Source of the DNA: Spirosoma fluviale
Lineage (GTDB): Bacteria; Bacteroidota; Bacteroidia; Cytophagales; Spirosomataceae
NCBI GenBank assembly: GCA_945906915.1
Contig: CAMDSI010000002.1
Location: 1 to 42,954, forward strand
DNA length: 42,954 bases
Reading direction: 5' to 3'
Part shown: piece after piece, positions 35,650 through 42,189 of the stretch
Position numbering within the stretch: the first letter of the stretch is position 1
Layout: each line of letters starts with the position of its first letter
Translations under genes and position numbers: made by a program
The notes under the pieces: generated by a model
What the model was told of the DNA's origin: nothing
Seen by the model: the letters and a program-made list of their open reading frames with translations, nothing else
The model's database searches: none

Positions 35650-35682
35650 ATTTTTTCATTTGAAAACTAAATTATAAAAAAA

Positions 35683-35717
35683 CACAAATACATATTTAAT
35701 TATTTATTTAACGGTAT
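35683..35717 (-). promoter_or_regulatory. Candidate promoter of the membrane/FISUMP/ankyrin operon with a repeated box
   Basis: Read on the minus strand, the box ATACCGTTAAATAAATA (35701-35717) is followed after 10 nt by TATTTGTG (35683-35690), one mismatch from TAnnTTTG. The start codon is at 35649. The same box with nearly the same spacing precedes the gene at 36885-37226. Confidence 0.5.
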
Positions 35718-35827
35718 GCTGAGAGACCAAACTATACTTTTCGATTAAATTGCCTTTTTTATGGATATCATGTTATGATTGTGGCTGCTTTAGGGAAGAG
35801 TAGAATAGGAAAGAATTGTTTCACAGT

Positions 35828-36334
35828 TTATTCCTGGATTTTTTTGTGTTTTACAACAATAGAAAAGGAGGAGTTATTCTTGTAATAACTCATTTTGATA
35901 ACTTTTTCTCCAATAATTATTTCTTCAAATTTACTTTCTTCTGAGATTAGCGTATTTAAACTTTCGTTCGCCCAGTTAAAACTTTCATCCCATTCTGGAG
36001 CTGCATTTTTTAAAAATCGAATTAATAGTGCTGAGTTTTGTAGGGTTGACTTTTGATCTTTCGGATTAATGAAAATTATTAAAGTCGTTGAAGTTAGATT
36101 GTTTTTATTTCCAATCATTTCAAAAAGAGAATATTTAGTGGTTCCCATATATCTATTTACGTTATCAATTTTCGACAACTTCATTACGTAAAAATTCTTT
36201 AAATATTTCATCATATCATTATATGAAACATTTATAGGCAGGTCAATTTTATTTTTATGTGGGAAAGTAGCTCCTATGATGGATTGGCAGAAAAGTGATA
36301 AACAAATCAGAATACTACAAATGAGTTTTTTCAT
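35828..36334 (-). CDS. Small exported protein of unknown function
   Basis: A 168-residue protein with a signal peptide (residues 1-21, MKKLICSILICLSLFCQSII). The mature part is mixed alpha/beta with no Cys and no recognised motif. MIGNKNNLTSTTLIIFINP and FEEIIIGEKVIKMSYYKN look like strands. It is separated from the downstream operon by 178 nt, which contain the promoter at 35683-35717, so it is probably transcribed alone. I do not recognise it. Confidence 0.65.
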   Translation of the reverse strand: MKKLICSILICLSLFCQSIIGATFPHKNKIDLPINVSYNDMMKYLKNFYVMKLSKIDNVNRYMGTTKYSLFEMIGNKNNLTSTTLIIFINPKDQKSTLQNSALLIRFLKNAAPEWDESFNWANESLNTLISEESKFEEIIIGEKVIKMSYYKNNSSFSIVVKHKKIQE

Positions 36335-36403
36335 GAGATTGATTGACTTTAAATTTTTAAAAGTTAAATATCTTAGATAGATAATTTCATTTTTATTAAA
36401 GTT

Positions 36404-36436
36404 AAAAGGTATACCCCCAAATGAGAATATACCTTT
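36404..36436. terminator. Candidate terminator between two small secreted-protein genes
   Basis: AAAAGGTATA (36404-36413) pairs with TATACCTTTT (36427-36436) over 10 bp with a 13-nt loop. On the minus strand it follows the gene ending at 36487 by about 50 nt. The U-run is formed only by the base of the stem, so it is a moderate candidate. Confidence 0.45.
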
Positions 36437-36486
36437 TAGTAAGTATTAGGTCATAAAAATAAATTTTTTTTGGTCAAATTCTAATT

Positions 36487-36807
36487 CTAATCTACACTTA
36501 TTTGGTTGTCACAATTTGATTTAATTGTTAGAATTCTAGTTCTTCCAATCCAGGGTTGATAGTATTTTATTTTTCTCCCACTAATATATGACCAATTTCC
36601 TGTTCTGGAAACTTGAGAATCATAGAAAGTGCCATCTTTATAAAATGTAGGTGATTCGACCAATAAGCCAGAATAATAAAGGTAAAACTCTCGATTAATG
36701 ATACATCTAATAACAGATTGCTTTTGACTTTTTTGTGAATACAAATTTGTGCTAACTGCAAGAAGAGCAAAAATAGTTAAAAGATTAATTGTTGATTTCA
36801 TTTTCAT
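36487..36807 (-). CDS. Small secreted protein, tandem paralogue 2
   Basis: The start is ATG 36807 or, two codons later, ATG 36801; an upstream in-frame ATG at 36846 adds 13 residues that spoil the signal peptide. The product has about 106 residues: a signal peptide (TINLLTIFALLAVSTNLYSQ), then a small beta-rich domain with two Cys (VIRCIINREFYLYYSG and TIKSNCDNQ). Its leader and QKSQKQ start closely match the gene just upstream (36885-37226), and both have the order basic linker, Cys, W-Y-I-G strand, late Cys. I see tandem paralogues. The function is unknown. Confidence 0.68.
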   Translation of the reverse strand: MKMKSTINLLTIFALLAVSTNLYSQKSQKQSVIRCIINREFYLYYSGLLVESPTFYKDGTFYDSQVSRTGNWSYISGRKIKYYQPWIGRTRILTIKSNCDNQISVD

Positions 36808-36884
36808 AATATATTGATTTAAGTTATTAATAATCAAATTGTACAAATATTCTACTAATTTTTACAAACTAGGTCGGCGGGTAT

Positions 36885-37226
36885 TTAATAAGGAAAATAG
36901 ACCTTACAACCACCATTTGTTTTAACAGTAACATTCATGCCATTTTCTGCTATGTAAGGGATATAAACCTTTACGCTGTTACCTCCAATATATTTCCAAG
37001 TTACTCCGTTATCTGGCTCCAATACACCTACTTTGTAATACCCGCTACCATCTGTATTAAATCCAAATGTAGCTTCGCTGTAATTCCAATCTCTACTTGT
37101 TAAGCACTTGGTTACTTTTTGTTTTTGACTAGAGCCTTTTTTTTGATTTTTTTGCGAATATAAATTTGTACTAATGACAAGTAAAGTGAAAATTGCCGCA
37201 AGGTTAATTATGGTCTTAAATTGCAT
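36885..37226 (-). CDS. Small secreted protein, tandem paralogue 1
   Basis: A 113-residue protein with a signal peptide (INLAAIFTLLVISTNLYSQ) nearly identical in pattern to that of the next gene. A Lys/Gln-rich linker and a small beta domain follow: KCLTSRDWNYSEATFGFN, GSGYYKVGVLEP, VTWKYIGGNSVKVYIPY and a late Cys in NGGCKVYF. The glycine-rich 'GSGYY...TWKY' pattern resembles lipocalin-like small domains, but this is weak. It is preceded by the candidate promoter at 37271-37304 and probably co-transcribed with the downstream copy, 78 nt away. Confidence 0.68.
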   Translation of the reverse strand: MQFKTIINLAAIFTLLVISTNLYSQKNQKKGSSQKQKVTKCLTSRDWNYSEATFGFNTDGSGYYKVGVLEPDNGVTWKYIGGNSVKVYIPYIAENGMNVTVKTNGGCKVYFPY

Positions 37227-37270
37227 AATAATAGTTGTTTAAGTTAAGAACTCTCAATACTATTATTATT

Positions 37271-37304
37271 TAAAGATATTTTAAAATTATATTTATTTAA
37301 CGGT
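37271..37304 (-). promoter_or_regulatory. Candidate promoter of the small secreted paralogue pair, same box as at 35701
   Basis: On the minus strand, ACCGTTAAATAAATA (37290-37304) is followed after 11 nt by TATCTTTA (37271-37278), one mismatch from TAnnTTTG. The start codon is at 37226, giving a leader of about 38 nt. Confidence 0.5.
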
Positions 37305-37766
37305 TATATAAATTGAAAATACGTAACTATATAACCAGGGCTAATCTATAAATTTTATTTTTTCTGGGCTAAATAGAAGTAGGTAATTACTGATTCATCT
37401 TCTCAAGAGAACAAATGTATTTTTAAAGTGTCTATGGTAGTCAAATCTAAATCTAAATTCCCCTCCGTGTTATCAAGATTGGAACCCACTAAAGTAAAAA
37501 AAACCACCTCGTTTGAGGTGGTTTCTGTAGTTCCAAATGCCGACTCTTTCAATTCACTATTGAATCTGAATGAGATAAGGACGAATCCATTTAAAATACG
37601 GAGAATAGAAAAGTTTAATTAGTTTGACGATTTGCAAAAATTAGTGAACTTTTTGAGCTTGTTCCTTTTTTGATAAAAGGAACAAACTTTTATTTTGTGT
37701 TAATAAAACAATTTCGAAATAAATCTTTCTTTGGTTTAACATTCTAATCCTAAACCAAAAAGGCAC
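37305..37766. other. Noncoding stretch between the accessory region and the esterase gene
   Basis: No convincing gene lies here. It is AT-rich and holds a hairpin with A-run at 37494-37521 that is identical in its 20-nt core to the one beside tRNA-Val at 39371. A few nearby words also match the tRNA region. A frame of 64 codons (37428-37622) crosses the hairpin and looks accidental. The promoter of the esterase gene should be in the last 100 nt, but I cannot place it. Confidence 0.6.
37494..37525. terminator. Terminator-like hairpin, copy of the one beside tRNA-Val
   Basis: ACCACCTCGTTTGAGGTGGT (37502-37521): 8-bp stem ACCACCTC/GAGGTGGT with GTTT loop, preceded by a run of A and followed by only TTCT. 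On the minus strand the A-run becomes a strong U-run, so it would end transcripts running leftward. The 20-nt core recurs exactly at 39371-39390. Confidence 0.6.
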
Positions 37767-38642
37767 TTGAAAAAATTAATCTTAGTCAGTCTATTATTGT
37801 TTTCTACAAGCATTCAGCTCAATGCACAGGATACAAAACCTTATTCTATTCCAGGTTCAGAAACCTATGTAATTCATTCGAAAATTAACCAACGGGAGTA
37901 TAATCTCGCTGTATCTGTTCCGAACAATTACGATAAGTCGAAGAAATATCCGGTCTACTATCTCTTAGATGGATATTATGCATTCCCACTTATTGCTTTG
38001 TCAAATAAGTTATTAGGTCCCTGGAGAGTCGGGAACAAAATTGAAGAGGTGATAGTCGTGTCTATTACAGGAAAAGAAAAATCATTTAATGAATGGTTGT
38101 GGGAGCGGTGGCCTGATTATACATTTAATCCATCTATTAAATTTGACACTACATTTGCTAAATCCTGGGAATCTCCAGAACCCTTAGTTTCGGGGAAAGG
38201 CGATGCTTTTCTACAAGTCATTCGGAAAGAAATCATTCCTTTGGTAGAAAAAAAATACAGTACTAATCAAGAAAGAGGAATTTCGGGTCATTCGTTAAGT
38301 GGTCAATTTGTGGCTAATTTATTATTTAAGGCGAATGATATTTTTTCAAAGTTTGGTATAAATAGTCCCTTTCTGCTCCTATATAATGACAATGAAATTA
38401 GGAAAACGGAACTCGCTTATTCAAACACACATGCTTCTCTAAAGGCTAAGATATTTTTATCCTATGGAGGGCTGGAAAAGCCTGAAGAAATAAAAGATCT
38501 ATATGAATTTGAGGCTCTTTTGAAAAAGTACCAAGGTGTAGAAACGAAATTGGTCATCTTTGAAGATGAAACACATACCTCAGTTATCCCATCTATGATT
38601 ATGAGAAGTTTAAATTATTTATACAAACGCGAAAAGAACTAA
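37767..38642 (+). CDS. Exported alpha/beta hydrolase of the esterase D family (PF00756)
   Basis: A 291-residue protein read from TTG 37767; this start gives a complete signal peptide (KKLILVSLLLFSTSIQLNAQ), and no ATG is placed so well. The esterase D pattern is clear: YPVYYLLDGYYAFPL near residue 65, IEEVIVVSITGKEKSFNEWL, then the nucleophile elbow GISGHSLSG and the likely catalytic His in FEDETHTSVIP. The family includes enterochelin esterases, acetyl xylan/feruloyl esterases and S-formylglutathione hydrolases; the exported form suggests a siderophore or glycan ester as substrate (inference). It stands alone. Confidence 0.88.
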   Translation: MKKLILVSLLLFSTSIQLNAQDTKPYSIPGSETYVIHSKINQREYNLAVSVPNNYDKSKKYPVYYLLDGYYAFPLIALSNKLLGPWRVGNKIEEVIVVSITGKEKSFNEWLWERWPDYTFNPSIKFDTTFAKSWESPEPLVSGKGDAFLQVIRKEIIPLVEKKYSTNQERGISGHSLSGQFVANLLFKANDIFSKFGINSPFLLLYNDNEIRKTELAYSNTHASLKAKIFLSYGGLEKPEEIKDLYEFEALLKKYQGVETKLVIFEDETHTSVIPSMIMRSLNYLYKREKN

Positions 38643-38755
38643 TTCTAAAAATCGTTTACTCCCACTTTGGGAATTAAACGTCTTCAAAATTTTACCAAAA
38701 TAAATTGTACCATTCACCGAAATAGACTTTGTTCTATTTCTTAACCAAAAAAATT

Positions 38756-39271
38756 ATGAAAAAATTACTGTTAAGTATTCTTGTATTAGCAACAATGATT
38801 GCCTGTACATCTAAAGAAACAACAACTGAAGGAGAAGATCCTAATATGGTTTTGTTTAGAGAAAATGCGAAGGTTGTAGATGCTACCTTTAAAGCATACT
38901 GTAAGAAAGACATAAATGCATTTGCGTCTGCTTACTCTGATACAGTAAAATGCCATTCTGCGGTGTATGGTGAAAGCGATATTTCCAAAGCAGAAATCAT
39001 AAAAAGATCATTAGGCTTCTTCAAATTAGTCAATAATCTAACAGCAAAAGTCATTCTTTTACCTGGAGTAGATGAAACTACTTTAAAGCCAGATGGCTCC
39101 GTGAGAGCCTATATACTTTGGTCTGGAGATGCTGTAAACAAAGCTCCTAAAAGAGATTTGAAAGTCTATGCTAGTTACAAACTAGATAAAGATCACAAAA
39201 TCTATGACGCGGATGAATATTTTGACGTAACCGGCTTCGTTAATTACGCAACAGCAGCACCTGCTAAATAA
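38756..39271 (+). CDS. NTF2-like lipoprotein
   Basis: ATG 38756 opens a lipoprotein signal (KKLLLSILVLATMIAC, Cys17); an in-frame ATG at 38729 adds nine residues and is less likely. The 171-residue product has an NTF2-like domain: the helix VVDATFKAYCKKDINAFASAYSD, followed by TVKCHSAVYGESD, SVRAYILWSGDAV and the closing strands YASYKLDKDHKIYDADEYFDV. The signal peptide resembles that at 6849, and its end (ATAAPAK) recalls the Ala/Pro-rich tail at 6279. It is followed by the terminator at 39297-39327. No ligand or reaction can be proposed. Confidence 0.78.
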   Translation: MKKLLLSILVLATMIACTSKETTTEGEDPNMVLFRENAKVVDATFKAYCKKDINAFASAYSDTVKCHSAVYGESDISKAEIIKRSLGFFKLVNNLTAKVILLPGVDETTLKPDGSVRAYILWSGDAVNKAPKRDLKVYASYKLDKDHKIYDADEYFDVTGFVNYATAAPAK

Positions 39272-39296
39272 GTTTAAAGTTTTAAAAATTTGTGAA

Positions 39297-39327
39297 GAGA
39301 CCTCTGGAAATGGGGTCTCTTTTTTTG
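39297..39327 (+). terminator. Intrinsic terminator
   Basis: AGAGACCTC (39297-39305) pairs with GGGGTCTCT (39313-39321) with one T-G pair, followed by a run of seven T. It lies 26 nt after the NTF2-like lipoprotein stop. Confidence 0.88.
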
Positions 39328-39363
39328 TTATGATGTTTAGATTTTTAGGACTTTGTTTAAAAC

Positions 39364-39394
39364 AAAAAAAACCACCTCGTTTGAGGTGGTTTTT
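39364..39394 (-). terminator. Terminator of tRNA-Val
   Basis: The same 20-nt hairpin ACCACCTCGTTTGAGGTGGT as at 37502 lies at 39371-39390 with an A-run to its left, which is a strong U-run on the minus strand. It begins a few nucleotides after the tRNA 3' end. Confidence 0.88.
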
Positions 39395-39395
39395 G

Positions 39396-39470
39396 TGGTC
39401 CCACAAGGATTCGAACCTTGGACCCCCTGCTTGTAAGGCAGGTGCTCTGAACCAGCTGAGCTATAGGACC
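39396..39470 (-). tRNA. tRNA-Val (anticodon UAC)
   Basis: Read on the minus strand this 75-nt gene folds into a full cloverleaf. The acceptor stem is GGTCCTA/TGGGACC, the D arm is GCTC...GAGC, and the anticodon stem is CCTGC/GCAGG with loop CTTACAA, giving anticodon TAC for GUA. The T arm is CAAGG/CCTTG with loop TTCGAAT, and the discriminator is A. The 3' CCA is not encoded, so it must be added after transcription. It has its own promoter (39490-39521) and terminator (39364-39394). Confidence 0.97.
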
Positions 39471-39489
39471 ATTTTCTTGAATTGGTTTG

Positions 39490-39521
39490 CAAATATCTTA
39501 TTTTAATTTAAAATATGCAAA
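39490..39521 (-). promoter_or_regulatory. Promoter of tRNA-Val
   Basis: On the minus strand TTTG (39518-39521) is followed after 20 nt by GATATTTG (39490-39497), one mismatch from TAnnTTTG. This is the standard spacing and puts the transcription start about 13 nt before the mature tRNA. Confidence 0.6.
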
Positions 39522-39569
39522 TCGGTCTTTGAAAAAAGGTGATTTTTTTTGATTCAGAGGCCTTTTTCG

Positions 39570-39600
39570 TTGATTATCTGCTTGAAACACACCATCTTTG
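39570..39600 (+). promoter_or_regulatory. Promoter of the TerC gene
   Basis: TTG (39570-39572), 20 nt, then CATCTTTG (39593-39600), one mismatch from TAnnTTTG. Transcription would start near 39607, leaving a leader of only about 12 nt before ATG 39619. This rules out the TTG at 39598 as the start codon. Confidence 0.6.
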
Positions 39601-39618
39601 CAGTGGAAAAATAATTTT

Positions 39619-40431
39619 ATGGAAACATTACTTTCAGTAGATGGAGTTGTCAGTTTATTGACATTAACCTTTTTGGAAATCGTTTTAGGAATTGATAATA
39701 TCATTTTCATTTCTATAGTGGCGTCAAGATTACCTAAAGAGGAGCAAAGTAAGGCACGAAATATTGGATTATTTTTAGCGATGGTGTTTCGAGTGGTTCT
39801 TTTGTTTGGAATTTCGATATTGATTTCCCTGCAGCAGCCTTTTTTTCATTTTGATACCTTTTTGCTTAAAGTCTCACCATCTGGTCAGGCGATCATTCTA
39901 TTTGTGGGTGGTTTGTTTTTAATTTATAAAGCGACGAATGAAATCTTCCAAAAATTAGAAGGGGAGGAGCAGGAAATTTCTAAAAGGGGTAAGGCCGTAA
40001 GTTCGGTTGCTCAAGTAGTAACTCAGATTGCCCTCATTAACTTAGTATTCTCAGTAGACTCTATTTTGACGGCTATTGGATTAAGTAACGATATGGGAGT
40101 GATGGTTATCGCGGTAGTTGTATCTGCGCTTATCATGATGGGTTTCTCTGGGCCTGTTGGTCGTTTTATTAACAATCACCCTTCATTACAGGTTTTAGGA
40201 TTATCCTTCTTAATCATGATCGGTTTCATGCTCATCGCAGAAGCGAGCCACGACTCCGAACTAACCATACTAGGCAATTCCATAGGTACAATCCCAAAAG
40301 GCTATTTATACTCTTCCATTGTTTTCTCTCTATTCGTGGAATTTGTGAATATTAAGATGCGCAAAAAATCAACGGATAAAGTAGAAATCCGAGATCTAAA
40401 GAACCAGGCGGAGCGCGAGGGTATCATATAA
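39619..40431 (+). CDS. TerC-family integral membrane protein
   Basis: A 270-residue protein starting at ATG 39619; an in-frame TTG at 39598 lies inside the promoter. About seven or eight membrane helices are visible. The TerC signatures are LTFLEIVLGIDNIIFISI near the start and ALINLVFSVDSILTAIGL in the middle, each with a conserved Asp in a helix, plus the closing YLYSSIVFSLFVEFVNI. TerC relatives take part in tellurite resistance and in manganese export or metal loading of secreted proteins. The gene stands alone between its own promoter and terminator. Confidence 0.93.
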   Translation: METLLSVDGVVSLLTLTFLEIVLGIDNIIFISIVASRLPKEEQSKARNIGLFLAMVFRVVLLFGISILISLQQPFFHFDTFLLKVSPSGQAIILFVGGLFLIYKATNEIFQKLEGEEQEISKRGKAVSSVAQVVTQIALINLVFSVDSILTAIGLSNDMGVMVIAVVVSALIMMGFSGPVGRFINNHPSLQVLGLSFLIMIGFMLIAEASHDSELTILGNSIGTIPKGYLYSSIVFSLFVEFVNIKMRKKSTDKVEIRDLKNQAEREGII

Positions 40432-40432
40432 C

Positions 40433-40458
40433 AAAAAAGCCCCTAATCGGGGCTTTTT
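40433..40458. terminator. Bidirectional intrinsic terminator
   Basis: AAAAAGCCCC pairs with GGGGCTTTTT around a short CTAATC-region loop. It separates the convergent TerC (stop 40431) and thioredoxin-like (stop 40459) genes. Confidence 0.92.
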
Positions 40459-40872
40459 CTATTTAATACTTTTCGCAATCGCCAGCAGCTCTTTAGCGCC
40501 ACCCTGCGGCAGGCCTAAGACCTTCTTCTTCACTTTGCCTGAGGCATCTAAAAAGAAGACGGTAGGATAACCTTCTAATGGATACATATTCGCTAAGGCT
40601 GGGCCTTCTCCCGCTTCCATGTCCACACCGATAGAAACGAAGTGTTCGTTAATGTAAGCGCCTAATTCTTTATTAGGGAATACATTCGTCTTTAATACCT
40701 TACAAGGTCCACACCAAGTTGTATATGCGTCGAACATAATGCCTTTGTTCTCTTTCTTGGCTTTGGCCATCGCTTGTCTGAAGCTTCCTTCGAAGAAACG
40801 TACACCAGCGGGCTCGTCTTGAGCGATGCTAGCAAATGAAACGAACAATAGGGCAAAAACGAATGATTTCAT
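40459..40872 (-). CDS. Exported thioredoxin-like protein
   Basis: A 137-residue protein with a signal peptide (residues 1-17, VFALLFVSFASIA). The thioredoxin fold follows: KGIMFDAYTTWCGPCKVL with the redox motif CGPC, the cis-Pro loop GYPTVFFLD, and the closing helix GGAKELLAIAKSI. Such DUF255/thioredoxin_7-like periplasmic proteins reduce or exchange disulfides. It lies 85 nt downstream of dnaN with a CT-rich repeat between them, so it may be read from the dnaN transcript. Confidence 0.92.
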   Translation of the reverse strand: MKSFVFALLFVSFASIAQDEPAGVRFFEGSFRQAMAKAKKENKGIMFDAYTTWCGPCKVLKTNVFPNKELGAYINEHFVSIGVDMEAGEGPALANMYPLEGYPTVFFLDASGKVKKKVLGLPQGGAKELLAIAKSIK

Positions 40873-40884
40873 ATTTCAAAATTT

Positions 40885-40957
40885 AGTCCGAAGGAAATGA
40901 GTCCGAAGGATATTTATCTACACTCTATTATCTCTACTCTCTACTCTATAATCTCTC
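40885..40957. repeat. Short direct repeat and CT-rich low-complexity spacer
   Basis: AGTCCGAAGGA occurs at 40885-40895 and again at 40900-40910. It is followed by an irregular array of CTCTA/TCTCTACT units up to the dnaN stop. On the minus strand this is a purine-rich GAGA tract between dnaN and the thioredoxin-like gene. Confidence 0.75.
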
Positions 40958-42082
40958 CTAGTTATAAGAGTTCAACATCACCGGCATCACCAGCAACAAC
41001 ACATCCTCATTCTCATCTTGATCCGAAGGAATAATCAAACCAGCCTTATTCGGCTCGCTTAATTTAATGTCTACGAATTTCGCGCCTAGGTTGCTTAACA
41101 GTTCAGAAACTAATTTCGCGTTAAAACCGATCTCCATCTCTTTTCCTGCATAGTCGCAAGCTAAGACTTCATTCGCCTCGTTCGAGTAATCTAAATCCTC
41201 TGCTGATAGCGTCAGCTTGTTAGCTGATAGCTTCAAGCGGATTTGGTGAGTAGTTTTATTCGAGTAGATCGAGATACGTTTTACGGAACTCAAGAACTCT
41301 AAACGGTTGATCGTTAAGATCTCGTTGTTTTCTTTCGGGATGGCGTTCTCGTATTCTGGGAAGCGCTCGTCGATGATGCGGCAGATAAGCGAGAAGCTTT
41401 GGAAGCTGAAGAAAGCGTTAGAAGCGCTGAATTCAACAGTTACGTTCGTGTCATCTGCAGGTAGCGTAGATTTTAATAGGGCCAAAGCCTTCTTCGGTAA
41501 TATCAAACTACTCTGTGCCTCTGGACGGATGTCATTACGACGGTAACGCACTAAACGGTGACCGTCAGTAGCTACGAAGTTCGTGTGATCGCCCATCATT
41601 TGGATTAAAACACCGGTCATCGCTGGACGCATATCGTCGTTTGAAACCGCTAATAAAGTATTTGCGATCGCTTCTCCTAAAACCATAGATGTCAAAGAAA
41701 TCGTTTGATTCTTCGCTACTTCTGGGATACGTGGGAAGTCGATAGGGTTTTCGCCGGATAATTTGAAACGACCGTTTTGAGTGGAGATCTCAGCGCCAAA
41801 AGTCGCTTGATCCGCCGAAATCGTCACCGGTTGTTCTGGTAAGCTACGTAAAGTCTCTAACAATAAACGCGCCGGTAAAGCGATCGATCCGTTTTCGAAT
41901 CCTTCCACTTCTAAACGCGTCGTCATCACCGTTTGTAAGTCTGATGCCGTTAAGATCAAGGTATTGCCCTCTAACTCCACTAAGATATTCTCTAAGATAG
42001 GAATGATAGGATTGCTAGCAACCACACCATTGATGGCTGATAATTGCTTTAATAAGACATTAGAGGCGACTAGAAACTTCAT
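40958..42082 (-). CDS. dnaN: DNA polymerase III beta subunit (sliding clamp)
   Basis: A 374-residue protein of the usual clamp length with three similar domains. Typical parts are MKFLVASNVLLKQLSAINGV and NPIIPILENILVEL at the start, TASDLQTVMTTRLEV, RPAMTGVLIQ, NFVATDGHRLVRYRR in the middle domain, DERFPEYENAIPK, and the C-terminal VLLLVMPVMLNSYN, close to the usual 'MPMR' end. It forms the ring that tethers polymerase to DNA. No DnaA-box cluster or dnaA is visible beside it, so this is not evidence of an origin. Its neighbour is gldG. Confidence 0.98.
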   Translation of the reverse strand: MKFLVASNVLLKQLSAINGVVASNPIIPILENILVELEGNTLILTASDLQTVMTTRLEVEGFENGSIALPARLLLETLRSLPEQPVTISADQATFGAEISTQNGRFKLSGENPIDFPRIPEVAKNQTISLTSMVLGEAIANTLLAVSNDDMRPAMTGVLIQMMGDHTNFVATDGHRLVRYRRNDIRPEAQSSLILPKKALALLKSTLPADDTNVTVEFSASNAFFSFQSFSLICRIIDERFPEYENAIPKENNEILTINRLEFLSSVKRISIYSNKTTHQIRLKLSANKLTLSAEDLDYSNEANEVLACDYAGKEMEIGFNAKLVSELLSNLGAKFVDIKLSEPNKAGLIIPSDQDENEDVLLLVMPVMLNSYN

Positions 42083-42189
42083 TATATATTAGCTTTATGA
42101 TACGTGTAAAAGGGTTTTCGACAGGATGCCGTTCAAACCTTGAAGTTAAAATAATTTAGGCTTTCTACCAAAGCTTTTGGCATATGTAT

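Noticed and set aside
37428..37622. 64-codon frame on the plus strand
   Set aside because: It runs through a terminator-type hairpin, has no recognisable protein features and no promoter; it is most likely accidental.
41307..41546. Frame opposite dnaN
   Set aside because: Shadow of the dnaN coding sequence.
40958..42189. Replication origin near dnaN
   Set aside because: No dnaA, no cluster of DnaA boxes and only about 107 nt of noncoding sequence; dnaN alone is not evidence.
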